Below, in pieces: positions 21,701-28,800 of a DNA stretch of 64,000 nt. Source of the DNA: Emydura subglobosa (lineage: Eukaryota > Chordata > Testudines > Chelidae); assembly GCA_007922225.1 (NCBI GenBank), contig ML680086.1, positions 10,206,540 through 10,270,539 on the forward strand. The letters run 5' to 3'. The notes under the pieces are model-generated. The model saw only the letters and a list, made by a program, of their open reading frames with translations. It was not told the DNA's origin and did no database searches. A program made the position numbers and the translations under genes. The stretch's first letter is position 1; each line of letters starts with the position of its first letter.

Positions 21701-23531
21701 AAGGGCTGGTTCACACTGACCGCGCGATTCAGTGGCAGTCGACGGGAGTTACGCAAACTACACAGAGTAGTTTGCGTAACTGACGTCAACTGCTCTGCTT
21801 CCCTTCTGCGCGCTGTTCACACTGCGCTGCGCTGATGGGAACAGCGTTTCCATCCACTCAGCGCTACGCTACTTGAGGGGTGGACTGACTCAGTCAACTT
21901 CCTGATTGATTGAACGGGTCTCACTGACCGCTCAATCGATCCTGAAAGATCGATCTGGCGGCGGCGATTTTGCCACCGTCAGTGTAAACGTAGCCCAAGT
22001 ACAAGTAATTAACTTCTTAACCCTGCTTCTTACCTCTGACTCTTGGTCTTCAGCTAAAAATCAGCCAGAAGGGGTGGCTTTCGTCTCAGACATTGGTAAT
22101 TGGAATAGACCTGTTGCAGTTAATTTGTCCGTTTTATAAACTGCTTCTCCCAGCATGGGGTGGGAGTGAATTGCTCTCATCACTGACAGAGCTGTGTCAG
22201 TAACTTCTGGATAAAGCTTTGAAGGTGCAGAATGGAATATAATGTCTTGAAAGCATGGGAGGGAGGTGGTGAGCCCCTGTGATCCTGAACTAGATCAAGA
22301 TGCTCTATGTGGGTATTGCTAAATCTCGCCTGCCCAAAGAGAGAGATGACATTTGCGGCATTGGGCTCTTGGGATTTACGTCAGTGCTCTCTTTGGAGTC
22401 GCTAGCCGTAAGAGATCAGATGATAAGGAAATTAAGTAAATGGCTTACAGGAACTAAATTAGCTCCAAATAACTGCACTGACAGCTGAGCCATTGCTGAA
22501 AGATGAGTTGGTGCTGCAGTGGTTGCTGTTAATGAATGCAGTACTCGTGGGGCCTGAATCTCTGTTGGTTTTTCCAGTGCAAAGGGACTGTAAAGCTTCT
22601 GGCCCAGCTAGCAGGGAGTTCCTGTGGTCTAGAGGGGGAGCCCCTGTGTAGCACAGGGCAGACGTATTCGTTCCATGCCACTCACTGGCAGAGGTCTGTG
22701 TAAGGGGCATCGCTCAAACACCTCTGCACTCTGCCTGTTCCTGAATGCGGCAACAGTCCCTTTGGGCTATCAGGCAGCCCTCAGGTTCCTCTAACCTGTG
22801 CGGGGGCCAAAGCAGCCTTTGAATGGCCCAGGAGTAGGTGATGTGAAGCCCCACTCAGGTCCTGCACTGAGCAAAGTTCAAGCTCCCTGGTGAATCAGCC
22901 CCTGGCATAGCTGTGTGATGCAAGGGGCACGACTTTCCCTGAGTCCCCCTCCTGTAATCTTTTGCTGAAGGCCATTGGGCAGCGCCTGGGACTGGAACAC
23001 AGGTGCTGCTGCGCTCTGATCCACTGTGCCACTGACTGGCTCTGTGATCTGCGGCAAGTCACCAAGCCAGGTTTCTTCCGAGGCACAATGTGGCTCAGCT
23101 CCTCTGGGAGCACAGCTACTTGGACCTTTTGAAAATCGGGCTGCTGGCTATTGTCTGCTCCCCCTCAGTCAAGTGGCCATTAAAATATTGATTCCTTTAT
23201 CCTTTGGGGGTTGTAAAAATACTGATTCCTTTACCCTGTGGAGGTTGTAAGAATAAGTCAGTTAGCTTTGTGGGGCATGCTTTGAAGTGCTGGGTTCTTG
23301 TTCCAAGGTATATACCAGTCTCTGCAGCCATCCAAATTGTAATCTACATGCGTGTTTTAAAATCTCCTTTCTCTCTCTCTCTTCTCCCCCCACTCACACT
23401 AGATGTCCAGTGCATGGAAAGTCGTGGCTTGCGGAGGAACCAGAGACCAGCTCATCATGCAAGAGAAAGCCCGGCAGATCTTGGGCGTGTTAAAACAGAG
23501 CCACACGTCACGGACACTGATCTTATCATGA
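511..23531 (+). CDS. MYBL2: MYBL2 (B-Myb) transcription factor, 3' part: ten exons
   Basis: B-Myb binds DNA through Myb repeats and, with the MuvB core, activates G2/M genes in the nucleus. Coding exons are 511-731, 895-1051, 1944-2201, 3528-3905, 7459-7598, 9105-9204, 10045-10158, 11523-11639, 17321-17470 and 23403-23531. Together they give 1,764 nt, or 587 residues plus stop. All junctions agree in phase and have AG/GT borders. In order the exons encode the rest of R2, R3, an acidic segment, the conserved central and C-terminal regulatory region rich in SP/TP sites (typical CDK targets), and the C-terminal tail ending TSRTLILS. The family product is about 700 residues, so roughly 105-115 N-terminal residues (start, R1, first part of R2) lie left of position 1. 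Assignment to MYBL2 rather than MYB or MYBL1 rests on the R3 region, the FLNFW block, the [10 protein letters not shown] block and the tail, all recalled from the vertebrate protein. There are no frameshifts or stops, so the gene looks functional. Confidence 0.96.
895..1051 (+). CDS. MYBL2: MYBL2 exon 6: end of R3
   Basis: The acceptor is TTTTCTCTCCAG and the donor is GTACTG at 1052. The first G completes the split Arg codon. [16 protein letters not shown] is the R3 recognition helix with its conserved Asn, Lys, Asn and Trp, followed by VDTGGFL. The remainder (YLLVEVEG and on to NQ) is the variable acidic stretch after the DNA-binding domain. The exon ends at a codon boundary. Confidence 0.95.
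1320..1450 (+). repeat. Possible tRNA-derived SINE remnant (intron 6)
   Basis: Around 1,380-1,440 the sequence has an A-box-like GAGCTCAAGTGGGTGAGG and, about 35 bases on, a B-box-like GGTTCAAACCC, then a short GAT repeat. This layout fits a tRNA-derived SINE head. It is degenerate and the edges are guesses. Confidence 0.4.
1710..1800 (+). repeat. MIR-like SINE remnant (intron 6)
   Basis: A diverged match to the MIR core: AAGACACTGGACTGGGGTCC, then TTCCTGGCTCTGCCAC. Ends uncertain. Confidence 0.4.
1944..2201 (+). CDS. MYBL2: MYBL2 exon 7: acidic region
   Basis: 258 nt, 86 codons, phase 0 at both ends; donor GTAAGA at 2202. The start after TTTCAAAG is preferred, although the tract is poor in pyrimidines, because exon 6 ends at a codon boundary and this start continues the frame. 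The nearby CTAG (start 1961) would shift the frame. The segment is glutamate-rich (EVKEEE) and ends EALDMIES, matching the family before its conserved central block. The middle is poorly conserved, as expected for this linker. Confidence 0.88.
2202..3407 (+). other. MYBL2 intron 7, mostly unique sequence
   Basis: A GC-rich stretch with a C run at 2,281-2,290. Open frames on both strands here have no family features and no splice context. Nothing functional is seen. Confidence 0.6.
3408..3512 (+). mobile_element. hAT-type terminus, duplicated, beside exon 8
   Basis: The hAT-like end CAGTGGTTTTCAACCTGTGG occurs twice in the same orientation, at 3,408 and 3,491, with identical bases. The second copy ends about 15 bp before the MYBL2 exon 8 acceptor. 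No matching inverted end is visible, so this is a truncated or nested fragment. Confidence 0.55.
3528..3905 (+). CDS. MYBL2: MYBL2 exon 8: central regulatory region
   Basis: 378 nt, 126 codons, phase 0 on both sides; acceptor TCTTGTCTGGCAG, donor GTATGT at 3906. The exon begins DPDGWCDL, carries a serine run encoded by an AGC repeat near 3590-3604, then [14 protein letters not shown] and [19 protein letters not shown], a basic stretch that could act in nuclear import. Proline-directed sites ([24 protein letters not shown]) are typical CDK targets in this family. A hAT terminus ends about 15 bp before the acceptor. Confidence 0.95.
4417..4545 (+). mobile_element. Non-autonomous hAT element with 8-bp TSD
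   Basis: The left end CAATGGTTCTCAACC and right end GGTTGAGAATCACTG are inverted repeats with two mismatches. The element is flanked by perfect 8-bp direct repeats CCCTGGAG (4,409-4,416 and 4,546-4,553), the hAT hallmark. At 129 bp it has no coding capacity. Confidence 0.85.
4961..4982 (+). repeat. (TCC)n microsatellite in intron 8
   Basis: About six tandem TCC units followed by GCAGCTGCTGC. Short and intronic. Confidence 0.6.
5530..5735 (-). repeat. Dispersed repeat (CTTTGGGGCAGGGAC family)
   Basis: It contains TTCTTTGGGGCAGGGACTAT, AGGTGCTGTACAAACACTG and ACAGTCCCTGCCC, motifs that recur in fragments near 20,990-21,110, 43,180-43,270 and 48,640-48,720. Probably an old retroposon tail; class and orientation uncertain. 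Confidence 0.4.
5795..6152 (+). mobile_element. MITE-like element (GTCTACA family), intron 8
   Basis: A left end near TCATGTCTGCATTACA and an internal AAGTCAATC are mirrored by TTGACGTAAGC, CTTGCATTGACG and a right end TGTAGACTAGGCCTGA. This is a degraded short inverted-repeat transposon of a type repeated through these introns. Confidence 0.45.
6900..7210 (+). repeat. Possible degraded DNA-transposon remnant, intron 8
   Basis: It contains CGTCTTCACTAGCACTTACC, CACGTACAGCTG and a local duplication of GCATCCATACTAGG (near 7,160 and 7,183). No clean ends. Confidence 0.25.
7459..7598 (+). CDS. MYBL2: MYBL2 exon 9: conserved FLNFW block
   Basis: 140 nt starting [18 protein letters not shown] after CGCTTGGCAG. 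It ends after the GC of an Ala codon, before donor GTAAGG at 7599. It contains TSTPVCSQK and [14 protein letters not shown], the start of the C-terminal Myb family domain, with several TP motifs. The two-base phase is completed by the G opening exon 10. Confidence 0.95.
8345..8582 (+). mobile_element. MITE-like element, intron 9
   Basis: It contains CCCACGTGGACACT, then ATTCCAGAA-type units (ATTTATTCCAGAAGAGC, TTATTCCAGAATATC) and ends CCCCATGTAGACATTA. The pattern resembles the intron 12 element at 16,467-16,644. Ends approximate. Confidence 0.45.
9105..9204 (+). CDS. MYBL2: MYBL2 exon 10
   Basis: 100 nt; acceptor TCTGCTGGCAG, donor GTGTGT at 9205. It encodes [25 protein letters not shown] and ends MRPL at a codon boundary. 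NTPHTPTP is a dense cluster of proline-directed phosphosites conserved in B-Myb. The open frame continues past the donor to about 9,280, but that part does not match the family, whereas the next exon joins exactly (PQTPHLEED). Confidence 0.95.
9205..10044 (+). other. MYBL2 intron 10
   Basis: Holds a C run after a false frame extension and otherwise unique-looking sequence. A 77-codon minus-strand frame near 9,738-9,971 has no recognisable domain. Confidence 0.6.
10045..10158 (+). CDS. MYBL2: MYBL2 exon 11
   Basis: 114 nt, 38 codons, phase 0 at both ends; acceptor TCATTCACCCCAG, donor GTGAGT at 10159. [19 protein letters not shown], then IELIIEDD and the basic [10 protein letters not shown], is among the most conserved B-Myb segments. 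A second AG six bases into the exon (after CCGCAG) would drop Pro-Gln, so the upstream site is preferred. Confidence 0.95.
10318..10420 (+). mobile_element. Fragment of the GATTCAGCAAAGCA MITE family, intron 11
   Basis: GGGTCTGATTCCGCAGAGCA is followed by CACATGCTTAACTTTAAGCA and a GTCCCACTGGAGTTAATGGG block. It matches the layout of the better preserved copy at 25,028-25,137, but only one end is visible. Confidence 0.45.
11523..11639 (+). CDS. MYBL2: MYBL2 exon 12
   Basis: 117 nt, 39 codons, phase 0 at both ends; acceptor CATGTTTCCCAG, donor GTCAGA at 11640. It encodes [20 protein letters not shown], a basic patch with one SP site followed by an acidic patch, then [11 protein letters not shown]. 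Strongly conserved in the family. Confidence 0.95.
12267..14803 (-). mobile_element. CR1 LINE with internal RT deletion
   Basis: Read on the minus strand from 14,803 down, it carries part of the CR1 ORF1 SGNH/GDSL esterase (a GTNDTAEND block, then [13 protein letters not shown] with the Asp-His pair). The ORF2 endonuclease follows ([27 protein letters not shown]), then the start of the reverse transcriptase region up to GEVPDD. The frame then jumps at about 12,930 to [15 protein letters not shown] near the ORF2 C-terminus. The catalytic RT core, which would hold the FADD/YADD motif, is missing. The 3' end at 12,267 has the CR1-type ATTCTATG-like tail. Stops and frameshifts break all frames, so it is inactive. 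It lies antisense in MYBL2 intron 12. Confidence 0.88.
15250..15517 (+). mobile_element. Inverted-repeat MITE (GGGTACGTCTAC family), intron 12
   Basis: It opens CGGGTACGTCTACGCGAG and closes GTAGACATACCC, inverted with one or two mismatches. The inside is also partly palindromic (TAGCTGTGTAGATG against TTCTACACAGCTG; GGAGCTTGGGTTC against CAGCCCAAGCCCC). Non-coding. It abuts the foldback repeat that follows. Confidence 0.6.
15522..15771. repeat. Foldback repeat with about 100-bp inverted arms
   Basis: The left arm (15,522-15,623: TATCTTTTAATGGACC, GAGCTGCACCGAGCTCT, TTCAGGTCTGGAAA) is closely matched in reverse complement by the right arm (15,669-15,771: TTTCCAGACGTGAA, AGAGCTCGGTGCAGCTC, GGTCCATTAAAAGATA). 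A 45-bp loop separates them. TGGGACCAACATGGCTACAA follows. One arm alone recurs at 52,590-52,695. The family is probably a dispersed reptile retroelement terminus; class uncertain. Confidence 0.7.
15930..16198 (+). mobile_element. MITE-like element, intron 12
   Basis: GGTTGACACTAAAAACGCTG at the left, a GCACTGTCTACACTGGGGG block inside and TTAGTGTAGAGCTGTCC at the right. The two GATGGGA motifs near 16,010 and 16,065 are part of its inner structure. Inferred from resemblance to other elements here; ends approximate. Confidence 0.45.
16467..16644 (+). mobile_element. MITE, intron 12
   Basis: The left end AGGACTTGTCTACA and right end TGTAGAAAAGCCT are inverted repeats with two mismatches, flanked by TA on both sides. 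A TA duplication fits Tc1/mariner, but a TWA duplication of PIF/Harbinger type cannot be excluded. About 178 bp, no coding capacity. Confidence 0.6.
17321..17470 (+). CDS. MYBL2: MYBL2 exon 13
   Basis: 150 nt, 50 codons, phase 0 at both ends; acceptor TTTGCTGCAG behind a T-rich tract, donor GTAAAT at 17471. It encodes a serine-rich segment ([11 protein letters not shown]), then [11 protein letters not shown] and FRPPTP. SLLN-GF is the recognisable family landmark; the rest is variable, as in other B-Myb proteins. Confidence 0.9.
17679..17978 (+). mobile_element. Palindromic MITE, intron 13
   Basis: It begins CCGTGTCTACACTGCGATAA and ends TTGCCGGGTAGACATACCC. The two halves are largely inverted: CAGCTGACGTGGGCTGCGGG near the left, GGGCTCTAAAG and GTAGATGTTCGGGCTCG inside, mirrored by CGAGCTCCCGCC, AACGTCTACAC and CTTTAGAGCCCC. 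Such folded 300-bp elements are common in turtle DNA (recalled, not searched). Confidence 0.65.
18255..18620. repeat. AT-rich degenerate dispersed repeat, intron 13
   Basis: Low-complexity A/T-rich sequence with recurring ATTGAAATG, TCAAAATT and GAAACAAA words and no open frame. It looks like an old interspersed repeat; class unknown. Confidence 0.35.
19170..19280 (+). repeat. MIR SINE remnant, intron 13
   Basis: CTGGTTCTGCCACTGATTTG, GGGCAATTTGCTCCCC and ATGCCTCATTTTCTCCATCT follow the order of the MIR core (a CTGCCACTTACTAGCTG-like block, then a CTCAGTTTCCTCATCTG-like block). Confidence 0.6.
19281..21500 (+). other. MYBL2 intron 13, middle part
   Basis: No coding sequence supported. It includes a fragment near 20,990-21,110 (GCCAGGCGCTGTACATGCAC) of the family seen at 5,530. 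Several 60-140-codon open frames exist on both strands without domain features. Confidence 0.5.
21505..21706 (+). repeat. MIR SINE, intron 13
   Basis: TTCTGGGTTCAGATCATGAC, TCTGCCACTATTGG and TTGGGCAAATGACCGAACCT, then TGTACAATGGGGCTAAAACA and a tail-like TAAGGTGCTTTGAGACCCC. This is the MIR block order through to its 3' region. Confidence 0.65.
21707..21999 (+). mobile_element. MITE with internal perfect palindrome, intron 13
   Basis: The left end GGGCTGGTTCACACTGAC and right end GTCAGTGTAAACGTAGCCC are inverted with few mismatches. Inside lies a perfect 13-bp inverted repeat, GTTACGCAAACTA (21,748-21,760) against TAGTTTGCGTAAC (21,768-21,780), with a 7-base loop. A TCGATC/GATCGA pair lies near the right end. 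Non-coding. Confidence 0.65.
22000..23402 (+). other. MYBL2 intron 13, 3' part
   Basis: No gene or clear repeat, apart from a local tandem of a GATTCCTTTATCC-type unit near 23,190-23,250 and a C/T-rich tract before exon 14. Confidence 0.55.
23403..23531 (+). CDS. MYBL2: MYBL2 exon 14: C-terminal MuvB-binding tail
   Basis: The exon opens after CACTCACACTAG with [16 protein letters not shown] and ends TSRTLILS with TGA at 23529-23531 (42 residues). In B-Myb this tail, around DQL-MQEKARQ-LG, is the helix that docks on the LIN9/LIN52 subunits of MuvB. The near-complete match argues that the gene is under constraint. The 5.9-kb intron before it is the longest in this part of the gene. Confidence 0.96.
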   Translation: MSSAWKVVACGGTRDQLIMQEKARQILGVLKQSHTSRTLILS

Positions 23532-23654
23532 AGGATTGTTTTTCTTTTAAAAATAGAGGAGGGAAAAAAAGAACACACAGAAGAATTCTCTTTGGCAAGA
23601 CATTGTTTATTTTTCCTTCTCTGAACTCCATGTTCCCCCGTAGATCCATATTTT

Positions 23655-23660
23655 AATAAA
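23655..23660 (+). terminator. Polyadenylation signal, proximal
   Basis: AATAAA 124 bases after the MYBL2 stop, in TTTTAATAAATTGTGC. Cleavage would be expected 10-30 bases on. Confidence 0.55.
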
Positions 23661-24026
23661 TTGTGCTAAATATTGGATGATAAATGGGCTGTAAATTTGG
23701 GAATTATTTATGGAAAGCTTAATCTGGGGTCTAGGAAAGTACCCCCCACAAGAGAGAAAGATACCCTCTCCTTGTATTCTTCTCCATATGTGGAAATAGG
23801 CGGACCCCACACCACCACCTTTCCTCCCTTTCTGCTATGTCCCATGAAATGGACATGAGGCATTTACCAAACTCTTGGGGGTTTTTCACTTTCCTCTGTA
23901 GCGTGGGTCACGGGTCACTTGCTGGTGGATTCTCTGTACCTGGAAGTCTTTAAACCATGATTTGAGGACTTCAATAACTCAGTCCTAGGTTATTGGTCTA
24001 TTACAGGGGTGGGGGTGGGTGTGGCT

Positions 24027-24097
24027 TCCATTGTGCAGGAGGTCAGACTAGATGATCATATTGGTTCCTTCTGACCTTGAAGTCTATGAGTCTATGT
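24027..24097 (+). mobile_element. CR1-type LINE 3' remnant
   Basis: AGGAGGTCAGACTAGATGAT, then TGGTTCCTTCTGACCTTGAA and TCTATGAGTCTATG: the last 70 bp of a CR1-type LINE with its repeat tail, plus orientation. It lies inside the possible long 3' UTR of MYBL2. Confidence 0.65.
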
Positions 24098-24439
24098 TGC
24101 TGTGCAGATCGTAGATTCTGAGCTGGAATCTACTGTGGCTCCTTGGGAGCAATGTTGAAGGTCCTTGCATATTTTACTTTGCATCCTCTAGCTTTTCCTT
24201 GCCGTGAGAGTGTTATCCATCGTTGCAGATGTTGGCGGACAATAGATCTCAGCAGGAGAAAGGATGTTGGAGGGGGAATGTCCTTCAGGATGGTTAGATT
24301 ATAATTTTGAACTGGCTGCTTTCTTCCCAGCTGACCCGAGGAGCATCATTTGTACAGACATGTGATACATACTTTTTATATAGTAGGGGGCTGGCTAGAA
24401 CCTCTCCCCTGGGAAATACCCTCTCCTTTTATACTTTTT

Positions 24440-24445
24440 AATAAA
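24440..24445 (+). terminator. Polyadenylation signal, distal
   Basis: AATAAA in TTTTTAATAAATCTGTCTCC followed by a T/G-rich stretch. It is the last plausible MYBL2 signal before repeat-bearing intergenic DNA. Confidence 0.5.
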
Positions 24446-25027
24446 TCTGTCTCCTGTTGGGTTTCATCAGCCTGACTTTGCTACTTCATTCAGACCTGAT
24501 CTAACCCTCTCTGGGTTCCTGTGCTGCACTGGGTTTTGAGTGCTCATGCCTCTTCAGGGAAGGCAGCATTGTCTAATGGTGGTCTAGCCACTAGCAGATT
24601 GTCTAACTTGGGCAGAGCCGGGGGTTAGTTCCAGCATTTCTCCTGTTGTGAACAAGTGGAGGATTGTCCTGCTTCTCTGGAGAGTGAGTGAATGAGAGCA
24701 AAATAGAAGGGAAGAGACCAGGTAAACTGGACCAGGACTGGGCCTTAAAACATCAGCAACCCAAGGAGTTCTGTGCTTTGGTGTTCCACCCACCCTGCAC
24801 CTATGCAGCTGATAGATCCGCCCCATTTCCAGCAACTGCAGAGGCCGTCAGGATTGCTTTCCTCCACCATCCAGCAGCTTGGGGATCTCGCTCAGAACTG
24901 CTTTTGCTTCTGGCTAATTTGTATATACTGTCAAACTTGTGTACACTATCAAGTTACCCAGAAGCCTTAAGCAAAAGCAGTTCTCAGACTGAGAGCAGCG
25001 AATGGCCTCCACAGACTCACCAAATAC

Positions 25028-25137
25028 TCACTTGGGGCCCTGATTCAGCAAAGCAGTTAAGTTCATGCTTAAGGCTCATTGACTTCATTGGGACATAAAT
25101 GTAGACTTGATTGCTTTGCTGAATCAGGACCCAAGTG
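25028..25137. mobile_element. Short inverted-repeat MITE (TGATTCAGCAAAGCA)
   Basis: CACTTGGGGCCCTGATTCAG plus CAAAGCA at the left is the reverse complement, with one base change and one extra base, of TGCTTTGCTGAATCAGGACC plus CAAGTG at the right. About 110 bp with 26-bp ends. The related fragment is at 10,318. Confidence 0.75.
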
Positions 25138-25204
25138 ATTTAGCTCAATGGTGATGATAGGTTGCTTGCAGAAGATAAGGTAAGGGTATCACCTGCAGAG
25201 CGAA

Positions 25205-25345
25205 GAGTGAGGATAGTCTTGCGGTTAAGCTGCAGGACTAAGAGGCAGAAAATCTGATGCAGGTGAGAATAGAACCCCCAATATTCTGGTGTGATTTGTA
25301 GGCAAGTTGGTGAACTTCTCTGCCTGAGTTTCCCTATCTGTATAA
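25205..25345 (+). repeat. MIR SINE remnant
   Basis: Order of motifs: GTCTTGCGGTTAAGCTGCAG, AATAGAACCCCCAATATTC, GGTGAACTTCTCTGCCTGAG and TTTCCCTATCTGTATAAAGT. This is a diverged MIR in plus orientation. Confidence 0.55.
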
Positions 25346-25788
25346 AGTGGGCATTTTTCCAGTGGAGTTTAGTTGCTTAGAGGGTTAGGTGGCAGCCGAG
25401 CACAAGACCAACTTCTACTGCATAGTCCAAAGGGCATTGGAGAGACCAGGAGCCCATTTCTGCAACTCCAGCAGGGGCGTTGGAGAGACGAAACCTATGT
25501 GTGTTGCACGGGCAACTGCCTGGCTGGAGCACAAGCCTGAGGGGATAGGTTGGGCTGAGCTTTCTCCTCAGAATCCCACTTCCCAAAGAGGGACCAAAAA
25601 TCCTATTGCAGGAGGTTTGTCCCTATTGCAGCAGCATTATCATTTAACCTGGATCCGTGGCCTGAGGTTTTGAATGATCGCTGGGTGCAGAGAGGAGGGC
25701 AGGCAGCCTGTACTCTCTTTCAGGGAAAACCAGCAGAGGACGAAGAAACATGGAGAAGATTTTTGGAGCTGAGGGACAAGATCTTTTG

Positions 25789-25859
25789 AGTGAAATCCTG
25801 GCTCCCTGTAAGTCAATGGCAAAACTCCCAACGGACTGCAATGGGGCCAGGATCTCACC
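25789..25859. mobile_element. Small inverted-repeat element
   Basis: GTGAAATCCTGGCTCC and GGGGCCAGGATCTCAC form near-perfect 16-bp inverted ends, with AAGTCAATGGCAAAACTCCC inside. A related block (GAGACCCTGGCTCC, GGAACTCCCACTGAC) appears at 63,391-63,450. Confidence 0.55.
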
Positions 25860-28800
25860 CTTGGTTTTTAATGCTCAGTCCAACCTTTGCAGTGCGTGGC
25901 TGATTGAAAGGTGCTTTGGATGTTTCTAGCAATAAGAGAAGGGTGAAAACTTTCCCAGCATTGAAAGTACCAGGTGGCCTGTCCCTTTAAGAGCCAGGAG
26001 TTTGGGGCCAGTTAGCCCTGCCTTGCTATACCTGTGCAGGGCGTGGGACAGAAGCAGGGAAATCCCCAGGGAAGGCTGTTGGAAGGGGATGAAGGCAGCT
26101 GAGGAAAAGGGCCAGGGGAAGTGTCTTGTGCTTAGCCTTGAGATGAGAGGGCAGCCAGAGAGGAGAATCAGCCTAAGGATTAACAGCTGGGGGGAAACTG
26201 GCCAAAGAGGAGAGTCCAGCAATCGGGGCTGACTGGGGGAGGAGAACAGACAAGCTGCTTCAATGTGAAGCAAAAAGCTGGGGTCGTGCTGCTAAGTGGT
26301 TGAGGCCTGCAAAATGCCCTTGGCAGGAGGGTAGACCTGTCCTGGATGCTTGGGTTGACTGGCATACAGGAGTGCGGCAGGCAGGCAGGCTGGGAGCCCA
26401 CCTGCTGGAAAGGGGGCCGAGGGTTAGGCCTAGCAGGGGAGAGGACTCCTTCCTGTTGTTGTTTTTGGACTGGGGCTAAAAGGGTCTGTTACTCAGAAGT
26501 AATTGAAGGCTTTGAAGACGCTTGGCAAGTCACTTCTGTGGTAGGAGTAGGCTGAAGATCGCTGTGGGGAAACTGAGGCAGAGATGCTGCAGTGCCACAC
26601 ACTATGCTGCACGGAGGCACTCCGGGATGGTGAGTCACATATTGGGGTAATACCCCATCGACCGTGGGGACTGTGGATGGCCCCTTCAGTTTGGTTGTGA
26701 AAGGCCACTTGCATAGAGCAGGTTGTCTCAGGAAGGGAAAGTAGAGGCATTACCAAACTGCTCCTGGGAACACAAAGAGTAGCGGCTGGGGACAGACAAA
26801 CAGATAGTGTGTTCTCCAAACTCCTGTCCCAGCTGCCAGGGGATCCCCTAGCTGGGTGACCTACAACAAGATGCTGAATTGCATTTCATTTCCCAGAATG
26901 AGCCAAGTCAAGGGCCCTCCCCAGTGACTGCTGCTGTTGGCTGGAGTGTAAATCAGTGCAGAATTTGGACTCGCAGGTTTTGGGGTTGGCCCTAAATTTA
27001 AAGGATTGTGAGCCTGAAGAGTATTAAATGCCATTTTTAATACCATCCATCCCTATGTAGCAGGATGTGCTGCAAAGTGTTTATTGCTTATTAAAGAAGA
27101 TCTAGTGCCAGACAAATTCTGGGGAAATTGAGCAAGCACAGAGTGGTTAATGGCTAAAAGACAATTAACTTTTAATTGGAAAGTGGTGATGTCTCTCGTG
27201 TTTAATACGTGCCTGGCTCTGGCTCCGGCTCCAAGTTGATGCCTGCAGAGTCGGATCGATACAAGCCTAGGCCCAGTTCAGTGAAAATAGACGGTTTGGG
27301 AGAAAACTAGGCCTCTTACCAGGATTGCTTAATGCAGATTTGGGGGCCCTGCAAAGTGATTTGATTGGGTCCCCAGTTGCAAAGCGTGAGAAACTTATCC
27401 CATGCCTGACTGGCTGTGTGTGCGTTTGGGTGGGTTCGGTCCCATGCATGGGGGTGAGGGGAGGATGCCCAGGACTGGAGTGTGGTGGGGAGAAATGGGA
27501 ACAGTAGATGGAAGCTTCTTGTTCAAACGAGTGTGGAACCAACCAGCCAGGGCTCCAGTAAAAGGACATGTCCTGACACCCCGAGCCTATCGTTGTCTAG
27601 GCAGGGCTCTGTGAGGGCACAGCCACCCATGCTCATTACATGCGGCCCTGGTGTCTGAGCTGCTAACAGCACTCTGGCATGTGATCGGTGGCTGCTCTGC
27701 ACCTGGTAGCTATTTTATGGGGAGCTGCTTGCTGTGTAGCTTGAAATTGTGTGTTGCATGGAAAGTTTCTCTTCGCCGTGGATGTGTTTGGTTTTGCACT
27801 ATTACAGCTCCACGAGGGTCTGGCAGGATTGCCTCGTAGAACAGTTATTAAACACAAAGAGGCATAAAAGGGTCCTTTCCAGTGAGCAGAGGCAGGACTT
27901 GTCTACAGTGGGCAGAGATCCCCCATGCAGACCAGGTAAGCCACAAATTGCACCAGTTTACCTTTTTGCACCCCTGCAGCTACGCTGGCTGGAATATATC
28001 CTGGAAAAACTGGGGGGAGGGGAGGAGGAACCCCTCACGTCCACACACACAAACGCTGAGATTTCCAGTATGTCCATTGTCTGCTTAGCTAATGGGCTGT
28101 AAAGTGCTTTGAGATCCTAAAATGAAAGGTGCTAGTGGAATGCCTGGTCTTATTAACCAAATAATTCAACAGTGCTTGAGATCTGTTTGACAGAACTTTA
28201 TTGAATGAAACCCTTCTACTTAGGGCTTTGTGGTGAGAGAGCAAACCAGCAGATGCGTAATGCTAACCTGAATCCCTGCACGTGTTCATTTGATTTTATA
28301 TTGGTGCCCCGATGGCCTTTCCCTTTTCATGCTCCACCCTTTATCAAGTCTGGCTGCATTGTGCAAAGAACACAGTCGAGCTCTTTAAACCTGAGCCCTG
28401 CTAACAACTTGTACCTGTCCCAAGGAGACACCCCATGTTAACATGCAAACCCCCTCCAATTCTCTATCCAACGCACTTGTCTTGCACTCATCACTGGGAA
28501 GAGGAGGCCTTCCCAATGCGGGGGAAGTATTCTGTTACAGCTTTGTCCTCTGTGGTTTAGCTTGGATAAAATAACAGTGGCATCCCAAACAGGGTATGTG
28601 TCGGATTTGTGCTCCTGATACGCTGTGAAGGTCTGATCCTGTGGCTCTTACTCAGGCAAAAAAGCCATGGAAATAATTTGGGGTCAGGTTTTTAAAGGTA
28701 TTTAGACACCTAAAGATGCAGATAGGTGCTTGGGCGGGGGTTTCAGAAGTGCCTAGGCACCTCACTCACATTGACTTCAATCATGCCGCCTGCATACTCA

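Larger units (their letters stand above)
23532..24460 (+). other. MYBL2: MYBL2 3' untranslated region (end uncertain)
   Basis: Sequence after the stop with no long open frame. AATAAA at 23,655-23,660 would give a UTR of about 140 nt. A second AATAAA at 24,440-24,445, with T/G-rich sequence after it, would give about 930 nt and would include a CR1 3' remnant at 24,027-24,097. Which end is used cannot be told from sequence. Confidence 0.6.

Noticed and set aside
23204..23656. A single 150-codon frame covering the last MYBL2 exon region
   Set aside because: It is in a different frame from the conserved C-terminus and has no similarity.
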